Source of the DNA: Panagrolaimus kolymaensis
Lineage: Eukaryota; Nematoda; Chromadorea; Rhabditida; Panagrolaimidae
Reading direction: 5' to 3'
DNA: 64,000 bases
Assembly (NCBI GenBank): GCA_028622995.1
Contig: JAJQJQ010000007.1
Span: forward strand, 1 to 64,000
In this document: positions 38,140-50,816 of the stretch, in pieces
How the letters are laid out: each line of letters opens with the position of its first letter
Position numbering within the stretch: position 1 is the stretch's first letter
Notes under the pieces: generated by a model
What the model was told of the DNA's origin: nothing
What the model saw: only the letters and a program-made list of their open reading frames with translations
Databases searched by the model: none
Translations under genes and position numbers: made by a program

Positions 38140-41100
38140 AATATTCTTATAAAAATTAAATAATAAAATTTTTTCGTGGCAAATACCCAAAAGGCGAAAT
38201 GAGACCCGTCTTTAATGGAAAAATATTTTGTCGCTACTGTTGTTTTTGTTACACTTTCGATCCTAAAAATAGCATTCGTTTGTCGTAATAAAAAATATTA
38301 TGATTAGAGTGAAAAAAATTTGTGGTTGTTAAAACACGCTAAAAAGCAAGTCTCCCTCTCCTTGCAACAGCAAAAAAAAAAAATGAGGGAGAAATCTGAC
38401 ACGCAAAAAATAAAATAAAATGAGCGAACGAAAAAAAAGTTATAAAATATTCGTGTATTTCATTTTTTCTTCTCCTGATGGCGGTGGTTTTGACTGACCA
38501 CAAACAAGAAGAAAAAAAGAAAGAAAAAATAGTGGGAATAAATGAGGGCAAGAAAAAAAAATATGGAATGCCTCTTTGGGTTTTCTTTTATTTTTTTATG
38601 AGCAGCTAAAGGTGCCGACAAAGTGACAAGAAAAAAAGGAGATTTTTAATTCCATAAAAAAAGGTTTAAAAACACAGGTTGTTAAACTTTCTATCTCTCT
38701 CTCTCTCTCCAAAGTTTTGAGGGTTGCTGCGGCGGGAAGAAGAAGGAAAAACATGGAGATTAACAACAGAAAGAGGGTTTTAAAAAAAGTTTTTTATGTC
38801 ACCAAAATAAAATAATTTATGCAAAAAGATTGTCGTAAAAATAATAAAATCACAGAAGAGAAAAATGAGTCATGAAAATATAGCATCGTTTATTTTTGTT
38901 TTTCGATACACTTATCATTTTTTTTTTTTGGAAGCTGTTGACATTTGAGGGCTGAGAGGAACACGAGGAAATATGATCAAATATTGAAACATTCAAAGCA
39001 GTTGTAAATTCTCACTTTGGTGGCCCAACATTTTTACAATCACTATGAAAAACAAGGAGCAACTTTGTTATCAAAATAAACGAAAAAAGAAAAAAGTAAA
39101 ACAAAAAATATTTTGATGGACATAAAGTAACGAACGATGGAAAAGATCAAGACAAAATTTTCACATGCTCAAATAGGGTCTCCGTAATTTTTTTTAAAAA
39201 GTATGCAAAAAATTATCACAAAACAACAACAAAGGAATCTAAAACTAATTTAACTAACCAAAAAAAATTAAAAAAGGTTCTTCAATAGCTCAAACTTTTT
39301 TTGAAAGCAAACTTTTACCCAAATTCATTTTTCTCAATCAATGATATAGGAGAGAAAAAAACAATGAAAGCAAAGGTGATTGATTGAATGTTTAAGCAAC
39401 AAAAAGCAATAAAAAAAACTACTGATAACATAGAAATTTCTCTGAGACAAGCTTGCTTAAAAAATAAACCTATAAAAGAAAAAAACAATGACTGTGTAAA
39501 AAAAATTCCTGTCTCCCCATCAATTTCGTGATGGCCGATGTAAACAATTTTTTTTGTGATGCTTACAAAAAAGCGGATGTTTTTTAGTCATTTTTAATAC
39601 AGTGAGACATGATTTAGCCAAAACAAAGCAAAGAAAGGGGAAAAAATGGAAAGGAATGTTTGCTTAGATTTGATAAAAAAAATTCGGGATAAATGTGAGC
39701 GCTATGAAAGCTTTTTATGAAGAGGATAGTAACAACATTTAGGAAATTATTGTAACAAATTTGTTACTCTTGTAAACAATAATAAAAATTGAAAAAATTT
39801 ATTCAAATTTTTAATAGAAAATTTGTTTTCTAAGGAGAATCTTGGTGGTAGCATTCCATAGGGAAATCTTTGAACTTTGAAAGATGAAAGATACTTTCTT
39901 CTTTCTTTTTTTTTGCAATTAAAAAAGTCTCATCCTACTAATCTTTTTTTGTTGTTGCAAATCTTTCAATCTTGCGCATCACTTTTTTTTATTCTCCTTT
40001 TCATCAAGTGGCGGTGGGGAAAGAAGATCTCAAATTTTTATTGGCTAACATCCAATTGCAAGTGAAGCAAGCAAGCAAGAAATATTTTGGCTTTTGTTTT
40101 GTTTCGCCCGCCAAAAACCGGTTATCTCGTTTACCAAATTTTTTTATATGCAATCTTCCTTGAACGATACAAACATAAAATAAGAAAAAAAGTAAAAATG
40201 GCTTTTGAATACATTAGACAAGGCCAAGAAAGAAAAAACTTATATATATAAAAATGAGGAAAAGAAGGGGAAAAAAATTCTGCGTCAAATTTCAAATCAA
40301 AGAAAAAAGCAGATTAAAAAAAGAAGATGGGGAGGAGGAAAGTAAACAAAAACGTGCGATAATTTGCAAGATATTACTACTATCATTCAAAAGAAATATG
40401 TATACGCGGGTTTAAATGTGATGGAAAAAATGATGGGTTGATAAATATTTGAGTAAAGGCTTTTAAAGGTGGCACGAAGGAATAAAATAATCGGATGATT
40501 GTGATATTAATAGCAGCAATAAACGAAAAGTTGGTTGGCACAGTAAAGTCAGAAAACGTCAAGCCTTGAAACAGAAAATTTAATATGTTTCTTTTTTTAA
40601 TTTAAAAGAAAAGTTTAAATTTTAAAAGAACGGCATTTCTAACTATTGTTAAACTTTTCCATTTTTGACCCCTGCAGTGAAGGGAATATCGACTAAGTAA
40701 GACAAACTCTTAGAAGGCAGGCTGCTATTAGATTAAATGTAAGCCAACAACAACAAACAACCAAAATAAAAATATAACATGGTTTAAAACCATTAAATAT
40801 ATAAAAACGCGTTAAAGCAAGACGAAAGAAAGAAGAAGGAAAGCAAGGGTTTCCTCCTCTCTTTTTTTCTAAGATGTTGGACGAGTCCAAAAAAAATAAA
40901 AGACGCGCAGAAACGACAAACCCTTGCCGCCTGCCGTCATCGTTCGTTTGGGCATGAACGAAAGAAAGAGAGCCAAGCTGCTGCTGCTGTTGAGAAAAAA
41001 AAAACCCTCAACAAGAAAAAAAATCGACGATTCATTTTTTTTATAAAATAAAAAAAAATGCGCGACCTTTTTGGTTTGCTTTTTTTTATATTGATGGTCA

Positions 41101-44100
41101 AAAAAAACGGCGGAAGGAAAGTGAGCAAACCGGGAAAGAAAAAAAGAAGAGTTTTAAAACATTGGCAAAAATAAAAATAAAAAAACATTAGTGGCCTGCC
41201 TCTCTCACAATTTCTATCCCGTTCCGTTTAACGGCCTCTTTGGATGGAATAAAAAAAATAAAATAAAAATCATTGGTTTTTGCCATTCATCAATCATTGA
41301 TTGATTTTATTATATTTTTTTTTATGGTTACTGGTTTGAGCTCGAGCAAAAAGAAAAACTTCAAGGGTGGCAAAAGAAATGGTGGAGCAATAAATTTACA
41401 GTTTTTGGCAGCAGCAAAAAAGGCAACGGAGAAAAAGAAAGAAGAACAATTTTGCAAAAAAAAAAGGAAAATGAATTACAAAAGAAGGCACAGGTCTAAA
41501 AAGAGCAATCATAAATTATTACCCGAAAAGCAACAAATTATTTACCGAAAGCAATAAATTTTTATCAAACTTCTTTTTTTTCTGGACCTCCAAGGACGAT
41601 ACTTTCGATGAGGTTACTTGGCACCTTTTTTTGATCTCATGGAAAAAATTTTTCATATCCTTCTCAGCCTCAAAAAGAAAAACCTAAAAAATTTCTAAAA
41701 TTTAAATATAAAATAAGCACAAAAATAATAAGCAGAAGAAGACAGCATAAAATATTTGATGCATTAGAGTTAATAGTTAGATTATATCAAAACGCAAACA
41801 TTTTGATTGAGTTGTTGAGTCATCAAAAAAAGAAAGAAAAAGTGTGGAAAAGCGCGGATGAGTATTAAGAAAAGTATTTTATTTTTTTCTTCCCGATGGT
41901 ATCAAAACAACAACGCATCATTGTTTGTTTTTCTTTTATTTTCAGACGCCTAATGAATTAAATAAAAAATGATAGTATTCATATTCTGTAAAATATTGTC
42001 TTACTTGGTTTACTATCCAATTAATATTTTTTTTAGGTATTTTGAAAGAAAATTTATAAAAGTTTCGATTTTTTTCACCAAACTAAAATGAAACCTTGGA
42101 AGTTGTAAACTATCCTCAAAAACTTATATTATATTCATTTTTAACTAGTTTAAACTCTTTACTCTCTCTCTCTTTTCCGCTTCCTTCAAAAAGGATATAT
42201 CAAATTTCGTTTTTCAAAAACTTAAAACCTTGAATACTTAAATATTCCATATCTTTTCTTTTTTTTCCATTTCCTTAAAACTCCCAGAAAAAAAAGCTTT
42301 TTTCTTACATATAAAAAACATACACGAGAAGGATAAAAAGATCCAAGCTGAATAAATCTCAAACAAAAAAATTATGTATTTTTCGTACATTTTTTTTATT
42401 GCGTTAGAAAAGAAAAACATTACTGAACAAGCAAAAAAAAATTCCATCCACGACATATTACAATCTTTTTATTTTATTTTTTGCCAGCGGGGCTGAGCTG
42501 CTCGTTTGCTTGCTGCTCGCTTGCTAGAAAAAAAAAAGCGAGCATCAACGTCAATGTGGTCAGAAAAATGTAAAAAAAAAATCAGATCAAGCTGCTTGCA
42601 TATTTTTCCTTGCTTGTGGCGGCAAGCAACGTCGCAATAAAAACATGCGTTATTTTTTCCACAAAAAAAGTGAAATATGCAGCTGTTTTACGTTGTTCAT
42701 TTTACTAAATTTTAACTTTGAAAAATAAGGACACATTATTCATTGAAAATAACACTTTTTTGAGTGCAATAAAAATATTTAAAAAAAGGATCTTTTTTTG
42801 GAAGAAAACAAAAACGTTTTATCATTTTTCGTAATGTCAAAGTTTTTACTATTTTCTTTTAATGGGAGTGATCTCGCAAATCCAACGTTTATGTTGGCAA
42901 GCAAGGACAAAATGAAGATAGCTTTATTAAACTTTTTTTTTACTTTACACTCGACTCGAAAAAAGATAATTGAATAAGACTAATTGCTTGTTTAACGACG
43001 GGATATTAAACTAATATATGATTGCATAAAATTAAGAAAACGTTTTTTTAGTTATATTGCGTAACTAAAAATTATGGGAGAAAAAAGTAAGGAATTTTAA
43101 AAAAATATTGTCATTTTTAAGTCACTGTCATTTGATAGTAATTGTTTTAGACAAAATATTGTCTTTTTTCGTTTACTATCATAAACTACTTTTATGTAAC
43201 AAAAAGAAAAAGAAGAAGCATAAAAATTTTTAATACTAAAAAGCTTAAATTTTCGTAATCCACAACATTGAGCAAGCTAGAGATGTTCAAAATATGATAT
43301 CTCGTTATTCATAAAAATCGGTCTACAAAATCATCCCAAAAAGCAACAACCATGACAATTGAAAAAAAATGAAAAAAAGAAATAGTTTCAATTTCCATAT
43401 TTTATTTTTTTCCTTCTTCATCTTTATCCGACCGATAGACAGACGACTAACTAACTAAAAAGCATTAAAAAAAAGAATATTGACCTCAAAAAAAGCTCAT
43501 TGGAAGCTTTTGTGTTGTTGTTTCCAATCGAGTCAAATAGCACAGACAAGCAAGCTCCGCATCGAAAAAATAAAAAAGAGTTAACTTAAACCTAAGCATT
43601 ATAATAATAAAAAAAAGCATTTGCTTTATTTTTATTTTTTTTCTCGCTTCACTGCAATTCGGAACGATGAAAACGAGCCGAAGAAGAATAAGAAACATAA
43701 GCTGAAACTCAACCGAACGAAAAAATAATATAAGCATCATCAGTCTTTTTGCGATCATCACTGCTGCTTGCCTTTTCCCTCCCTGCCTGTGATGCTAAAA
43801 TGATTAAAAGCAACAGAAACAAAAAATTGACGAAAAGTGAAACGGAAGTTGAAAGAAATAATAAAATAGGTAATAAAATATTTGTGATTTTTATTAGTTT
43901 TTGAGGGAAAACAAAACACAAAAGAGAGTAACTCGAACATGACAATAAATTACAAAAAAATCATTACTATCACCTCAATGGCAGTTAACAAAAAGAAGCA
44001 AAAACTCGCAAAAAGTGTAATCCAAAAAGAACAATACTTTGCAAAAAAAATTTACTATTTTCCTCATTAACGAGAGAAACAAATTTTTACAAAAAGTTCA

Positions 44101-47100
44101 CGATCACCAATTTTTAATATCTTTTTTTAAAATAATCAAACAGGTTAAATTTTTTCCTTGCTCATAAAATCCGCATTAAAATCTATTTTATTTTGGATGT
44201 TTACTCCGAAATATTTTCTCCGCCTCATTCATTCAAAAAAATTCTACCTGCGTTTTTTAAAAAAAGGTCGAAGTTTGAAGACTCGAATAGAAAAAAAAAT
44301 AATGTTGCAAAAAAAAGAGTATGAAAGAGATTCTAAAAAGGTAAATCTCTCTCGTTAGTTTAGTAAACAACAATGAAAAGGTCAGTGGAAAAAAAATTGA
44401 AGAATAAAGACAATATTGAAAGACGGCGATCGGAAAAAAGGAAAAAAACGGAACAGGTAAACAGCGTCGTCTCCTAAAAAAATAAATAAAGTGAACGGCT
44501 TTGGATTATTATTTTGGAAATATTTTTATTATGAAATAATTTTCACTAATTTTTTCTTTTAGTTTGACCAAAGAGATGAAAAATAGTTTTGCCGTACAAA
44601 AAAATCATCGATTGAAAAAAGTACAAAAAAATGAAGAAAGTAAATTTAGATGTTATCGTAAAAATGGAAGGATAGATAATAATCAATCATAAAGGGGAAA
44701 ATAATAATTGCAGGTTCAGGCCTAATTTGATTAAAGGTTCAAAGCAATATGGCAGTCGGTCGGTGGTGGTGACAAGCTCCAGGTTAAAAGGGAGAGTAAT
44801 CAAAAAATGGCGATACTATGCAAAAAAATGATTACTATCGCACAATCCTAGTGAGTGAGCTTTATTTGAAAGCCAGAATTCCTGTGAAGTGCCACTTTCT
44901 TTAAATCTTCTACCGACACTGATTTGTTCGCGAGCTGAAACAAATTAATAACCTTAGCGGCTTTGATCAAAACTTTTTCTTTAATTTCTGACAAATTACA
45001 GCGGTAAACCACAAAAATATAAATGGCAGTTGTCTTCAAAGAAATCTTAAAAAATAAATTTCAACCATTTTTCAAAGTTCAGTCGTCAAAAACAAAAGCG
45101 TCTAAAAAAGTAAAAAACAAAAATTTTAATCAACCAAAAAAATAATAGCAAATTGAGGTTTTCAAAGACTCTAAAAACTAAAACAACACAAAACTAGTTT
45201 AAAAAAAAGATTAACAAAATCCTCAAAAAAAAAAGAAGAGATTTTTACATGTTCGTTCGTTCACGTTTTTTTAATTCAGTGATTTTTTTTTCGTTTTTAG
45301 GTGGTTTTTTAAACATGCATTATCGTAAAAATAAAAACATAGCAATGGATGTGAATTAGTAGTAAGCGACGAAAACAAAAAAAAAGTATAGTTGCCATTA
45401 AATTAGTAAATAACAGGGATGGAAGAAAGAAAAAAACTGGGAGTCATAAAAAAAAGGTATGTATAACGACTAATAATAAAAAATATGATTATCTTTGACA
45501 GCTTTTTGTTCCACCAAAAAAACGATCGTTCAATCATAGTAAAAATTTATTAAAAAAATAAAATGGCAGCAAATCTTTCTTGGATGCCAGCAAAAAAAAG
45601 TTTTTAGTAAATCTCGGTTTCGTAAAAAAAAAAAACAGGCGTTCGTTCTTCACAGCCCTGTTGCTTGCTGCCGGCCGCCACCATCAACAACAAAATTAAT
45701 TCCTTTTTGTTTTCCCCTTTAATTTTCTTTCTCTCTAATAAATAAAAAAAAATACATACACTAAAACTAATTACCAATTATTGACCATAGAAACGCGAGA
45801 AATAAAAGAATGAAAAAAAAGCGACAAATGGTACAAATTTTTCGAGACTGGTCATTTTTTATTATAGGATTATAACTTTTTTTCCTGCTACCGCTGTTGC
45901 TAATGCTATGAAAAGCTTTGGGGATTTTTTTAGATGTGTAAAGTAATGGGATGAAGCAGAAATGGGATGAAGAAAAATGCATGAGCAAGAAGGACGAGGA
46001 AGGATAATCCCATCAATAAATTTGTTTTATTTAAAAACATACTTACAAAGCTAAAAATATTTTTTATGGAGAACCTAATGTTAGGAAGAAAAACACCTTA
46101 ATTTTTTTTTGGAAGACCTAATTTACAGTTTTTTCTTATAAAATTTTTCCCTTCAAAATAGAGACTTTTTTTAATAAAAATATTTATTTTTGAAAAAAAA
46201 ATTAACAAAAAATTGAGCGCCTCTTTTTATTCTCAATTATTTTTTAGGCGATTTAAAAAAAAAGTCTCTGTCTTTTTAGAGGTCAAAAAATATATAAAAT
46301 AATAATTTTCTTTAATAATATTAGTTTTTCTCTTTCCATTTTCTTCGTGTTCCACTTTGTATTAAAAAAAAGAAGACAACTTCGAAAAAGTTATTTTGAA
46401 AAAAATTATATAAAATCTAGGCCGGAAGAAAAAAGAAGAATGAACACATTCGAAAAGCAAAAGGAACAAAAAAATAAATGAGAATAATCAATCATCATTT
46501 TTTTATTTAAAAAAACGTAAAAGAAAGTATACTCATTGTTGCTTTTATCTTTTGGAGGTTTCAAAACAAAACAATGGAAAGAGAAAAAGGTAAAGAAGCT
46601 GTCAAAAATAGAAAGAAAAAGTTTATCTTTAACTGACACCTGGAATTTGAAGGTAGATTTTTTTTTGTGGCAAATTTTGTTATTCGTCAATTAAACATTT
46701 CTTAGTGCTATTTCTAAGAATTACATTCTGCATCAGCTAAATTGAAGGAAAAAACTCTGCATTTTTAAAACCCTTCCAAAAAACAAAAAATAAATTATTA
46801 CTTGCTCGAAACAGCCTTTTTTACAAAACTTAATTTTTCCATTATTTTGGTTTTCTACAAAACCATTTCCGTTCTTTTCATCTCCCATTGGCTTTTTATT
46901 TATTTCCAGACTAATTGTGTATGTCTCTGCATAAAGGAAAACTTTCATTTTTTTTCTAACTCACTAAAAATGACTGATGCTCATTTATATTTTCTGACAA
47001 ATGACTATTTAGAAGTTTAAGAGTTCACTTTTCGAAAGAGACAAAATAAAATAAATTAGTTTTAAACGCTTTTTTGCATTTGTCAAAAAAAAAATTGGAG

Positions 47101-50100
47101 ATGAAAAGTCTTTTTTGAAAGATGGCACCATTGTTGTTGCTTCCTTTGTATGTATCATTTTACAAAGTTTTATAAGACGGAAAAATGCTTTGAAAAAAAT
47201 ATATAGTAAAGTTGCAAAAAATGAATAAGAAAAGTTTCAAAAAAAAATTAAAGCTTAAAAAAGATCATAGCTTGAAGTTAGTTTGGAAATGAAAGCCTCG
47301 GAAAATCCATAAAGTTTGAAACAACTCTTTCAAAAAAAAAATCTTTTGTCTTCTAAAAGCCAGAAACTTTTCTTTAATTTTTAAGCCGAATATAAAAAAA
47401 AGCTAATAAAACTTGCACTTCTAAAAAAAGATATCTTCAAAACATTGGATGTTATATTTTCCTTAAAAAAATAAGAAAAAATATGTGTGAATATTTTCAG
47501 ACACATATCAAAAATTGATGTGTGTAAGCAAAGCCTGAGGCAGTTTTTTTATATATTTTTTAACTAAAGATTCTCAAAAATAAACTTTTTTCTCTCGTTC
47601 GTTTGTTTGCAAAGATAAAAGCTTTAGTTTTTTTAACTTCCAAAAAATAAAAGAAAAGCACCAACATTGGAGATAAGAAGAACGGAAATGGTAGGGTTGG
47701 GTTGTTACTTATTTCTTTCATTGTTAAAAAAAAGAAGTTTTGTGAATGGGATTTTAATTTATAAAAAAAATTTTGCAAAAAAATAAAATAAGATGAACTT
47801 TGGATTTTTTTAATACAAAATTGAAAAAAGAGAGTCTCGAAGTAAAATTTTTTAAAAAATAACATAAAAACATATAAAATAAAAATTCATCGAAAAATAT
47901 CTCTCATAAAAGAAAGTACTTCTCTCTCATCTTTTTTTAACTTAAAAAAATGCACTTCCACCATGAATTTTTTTTCTTGGTTGGCTTTTAAGAAAATTTA
48001 GCTTTTTTAGTACTTTTTTTCTTCTTAGTTTTCGGCTTCTTGCAAATATATATGTGACTTACATATTTATTTTTATTTTGTTCGAACGGCACTCAAGGGA
48101 TATTTTACTAAAATACATATAGCAGCGCCGCTTCTCACATATTTACTCACAGAAGAAAAAAATAAAAAAAAGATGTGAAACAAACTTGTTAAAAAAAATA
48201 TGGATAAAATTTTGCAAACGTTAAGAAGAAGAAAAGATATGTAAGATTTTTACGTTTTTTATAAACTAAAAAATTAAGATATTTGAAAAACTGTTTGTTA
48301 AAAAGGAAAATCGAAAATTTTTTTATGAGATCTTCTTCAAACATTTTCCAAAAAAAGTCCCACAAATGAAGTACATTATTATAAAATATTTTATAAAAAT
48401 AATTTTTAATTTAATTTTATCTTCATTTTTTGGTATAAAACCCTTTTTTCAATCCCAAAAAAAGCAAGAAGTGTCCATTCCACAGAATGGCACCAAATAC
48501 ACAAATGAGCAAAAACATGAGAAGATGAACCGCTAAATTGTTGTCAAACTAAAAAAAAAGAAAGAGGCACCAAACCCAAATTGATGAAAATGGCACTAAA
48601 TAAAGCGGCGGCAGCGGTTTAGTATAAAAAAAAGTTGACATAGCTTTTTTTGACCATTCCTTTCTCCTAAATTTATCTTCTTTTTTGGAAATAAAAAAAG
48701 GAAACTAAAAAAATGCCAGATGGAGAAATAAAAAAAGGGAGCAGTGTTTTTAAAAGTAATAAACCAAATATTTAGTTTTTTGACTTGTTAGTTAATGGAT
48801 TTATATTAAAAGTAATTAAGAATGAGATAATGCTAAAAATATACTTAAAATAGTAATATGTAAGATGCAAAAAAAGAAAGGTAACGAAAAGCATCGATGG
48901 CTTGCAAACGTAGTAGTAGCAGACGAAAGAATGATGTCAGAGACTTTAACAAAATTGAGATAAAAGGATTTAAATTAAAAATCTCTATGGTTGTGGAATT
49001 TAATTATTTACCTATAAACTCAAACACGAAAACGATATTTTTAATTCATAGGCAAATAAGTACATAATATCAAGAAAAAGGAAGACTTTCGAACAAATTC
49101 TTTCTCCAGATGTTATTAAAAAATAAACTTTTTGCAAGCCAAGCAACTACAAACAACTATGCCACCACAAAACAAAGAGGCAAGTAAAAAAACCACCACC
49201 TCGAACCAAAACCAAATGAAAGAAAAAATTGAAACGTAGAAAACGTCTCAGAAGAAGAAGAAAAAAAATAGCTTGCTTCTTTAACTTAAAAGAAAAGGAA
49301 TGTCGGTGTCTTTTTTTGAGTCAAATATAAACCTTTGAAAAATTTATTTCTTGTGTTTTTTGAAGTTCAAAAAAGCCAAAGAAAAAATATTTATTAAATT
49401 CCTAAAAAACTATTGACTTTTGTTTTTTTAAATAATAATTTTTTAGAGTTTTATTTCGTACATGAAAGGCAATAAATAAATTCCAAAACAATTTTTAAAC
49501 CTATTATTTATTTTTTTGCTGCTTACATAGATGTTTTTAGCCAGCGGGAAGCACACCAAAGAAAGGAGAATAAAAAAGTAGCTATTACGTAAGCAAAAAA
49601 TCTTTGGAGAACGCTTAAAATAAATAATTGATTCCGTTCTTTTACTTGCAGAAAAGGTGAAAAAAAAAGTTTTATAAAGGGTTCATTTTCAAACCTTGCA
49701 GATACGTTTCATTGTTAAAAAAGAGCGATTTTAGTGATAGAGTTTACTAACACCAGTTCAATTTAAATAAATTTCGCAGCTTTTTTATTTCACAAAATAC
49801 CATACATTGATAAATGTTTAATACAGGCTTCTATGACCAGTGGTGATCCAAAAACCATGTCGATATGGTCAAAACTCGATGTTTAGCATATACATGATGA
49901 ATAATGGTGGTCAAATTCGAATTCCTCATGGTCGAAAACCTATTAACCATAAAACAATATAAAATAATATTGGAAGAATGAATTATGGCATAATTTTGAA
50001 TTAATTCGATAGTAAACCTTCAAGTATCTGTATCTCCATGAATATGGTAACAATTGGCCAATTCCTCTTGGATTTAGCGTAATTCAGCATAGGAGAAAAC

Positions 50101-50740
50101 ATTAGTGACTCTATCTCAAAAAAAAATTTTGCCTGTGCAGTCCGTTTTAAAAAAATTGACAGAATTGGTTTTAATAAAGTTATCTTTTTGACCCTAAGAA
50201 AAATAATCATATTCCAATAAAAAAGTAACTTCACGCAACAATAAATGTAAAACAGCAAATAAGAGGATCAACTGCATTTGTCGGTAAGGAATAACAAAAA
50301 AAATGCTTTTGAATCTTTCTTTTCTGTTTTTTGTCAAGTGAAGCATCCCTCGCTTAAAAAAGCTATGATCATTTCTTTCTTCACACTTCCAAGTTTATTA
50401 GTCCAAACGATGGCCGGTCGATCAGGCTCTTTTCTTTTAACAAAATAAATTAATATCGAGCCCAAGGCTTTCTGCATGTTTGTTAAAATAATTGAATGTT
50501 ATGTACCGTCTTTGAAAAGGACAAAAGAAAAAAATCCTATTGGTCTTTTGATTGCACTAATTTCAAAGTGTGTTGTTTCTTTACTCCTTTCTTTATCTTC
50601 GTATCGAAGCCATTTGTTTATCTCCACAAGCTTATCCTCAATTCAAACATTCATCCAAACATCCAATATTAAATTACTTTATTAATACAAAAACAAAGAG
50701 ACAAAACAAAATTAGCAAATAACAATAAAATAATAAATCA
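38140..50740. other. 12.6 kb region with no recognised gene
   Basis: Sequence between the LRCH 5' exon and the threonyl-tRNA synthetase 3' end. It is dominated by short A-runs and T-runs with scattered GC-richer islets (for example around 42480-42560 and 45640-45690). ORFs are short, mostly lysine/phenylalanine-rich and lack splice-compatible partners. It may contain the missing first exon and promoter of LRCH as a long 5' intron. A (CT)n run is at about 38690-38710. The octamer GATAGTAA/TTACTATC recurs at 39725, 42010, 43134, 43173, 43964, 44832 and 50008. No RNA gene was recognised. Confidence 0.6.
44848..44943 (-). other. Candidate isolated exon
   Basis: On the minus strand a strong acceptor-like sequence, TTTGTTTCAG, is followed by an open frame reading SVSVEDLKKVALHRNSGFQI and closing at TAG (44848-44850). 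The piece has higher sequence complexity than its A/T-run surroundings and looks coding. No partner exon was found, and the frame upstream opens only from TTG. It could be the last exon of a small gene, a pseudogene, or an alternative LRCH leader exon using a GTAGAA donor. Confidence 0.25.
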
Positions 50741-50748
50741 ACACAAAG

Positions 50749-50769
50749 TTTATTCAATTGCTCTTTATT
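50749..50769 (-). terminator. tars-1: Polyadenylation signals of the threonyl-tRNA synthetase gene
   Basis: Two TTTATT hexamers (50749-50754 and 50764-50769) read AATAAA on the minus strand, about 50-70 bases beyond the stop codon. Confidence 0.6.
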
Positions 50770-50816
50770 AAAAATTATATAAAAACCGAACAAACATAAA
50801 ACAAAAAATACAAAGC

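Noticed and set aside
40693..41557. Several 65-94 residue ORFs in the A/T-run region
   Set aside because: Composition is almost entirely Phe, Lys, Ser from homopolymer runs. No recognisable motif or joining exon.
46406..47865. Minus-strand Phe/Lys-rich ORFs of 71-101 residues
   Set aside because: Same low-complexity origin. Neither starts nor splice sites are convincing.
50476..50685. 69-residue Ser/Leu-rich ORF upstream of the tars-1 3' end
   Set aside because: No homology recognised, T-rich sequence, and no intron partner.
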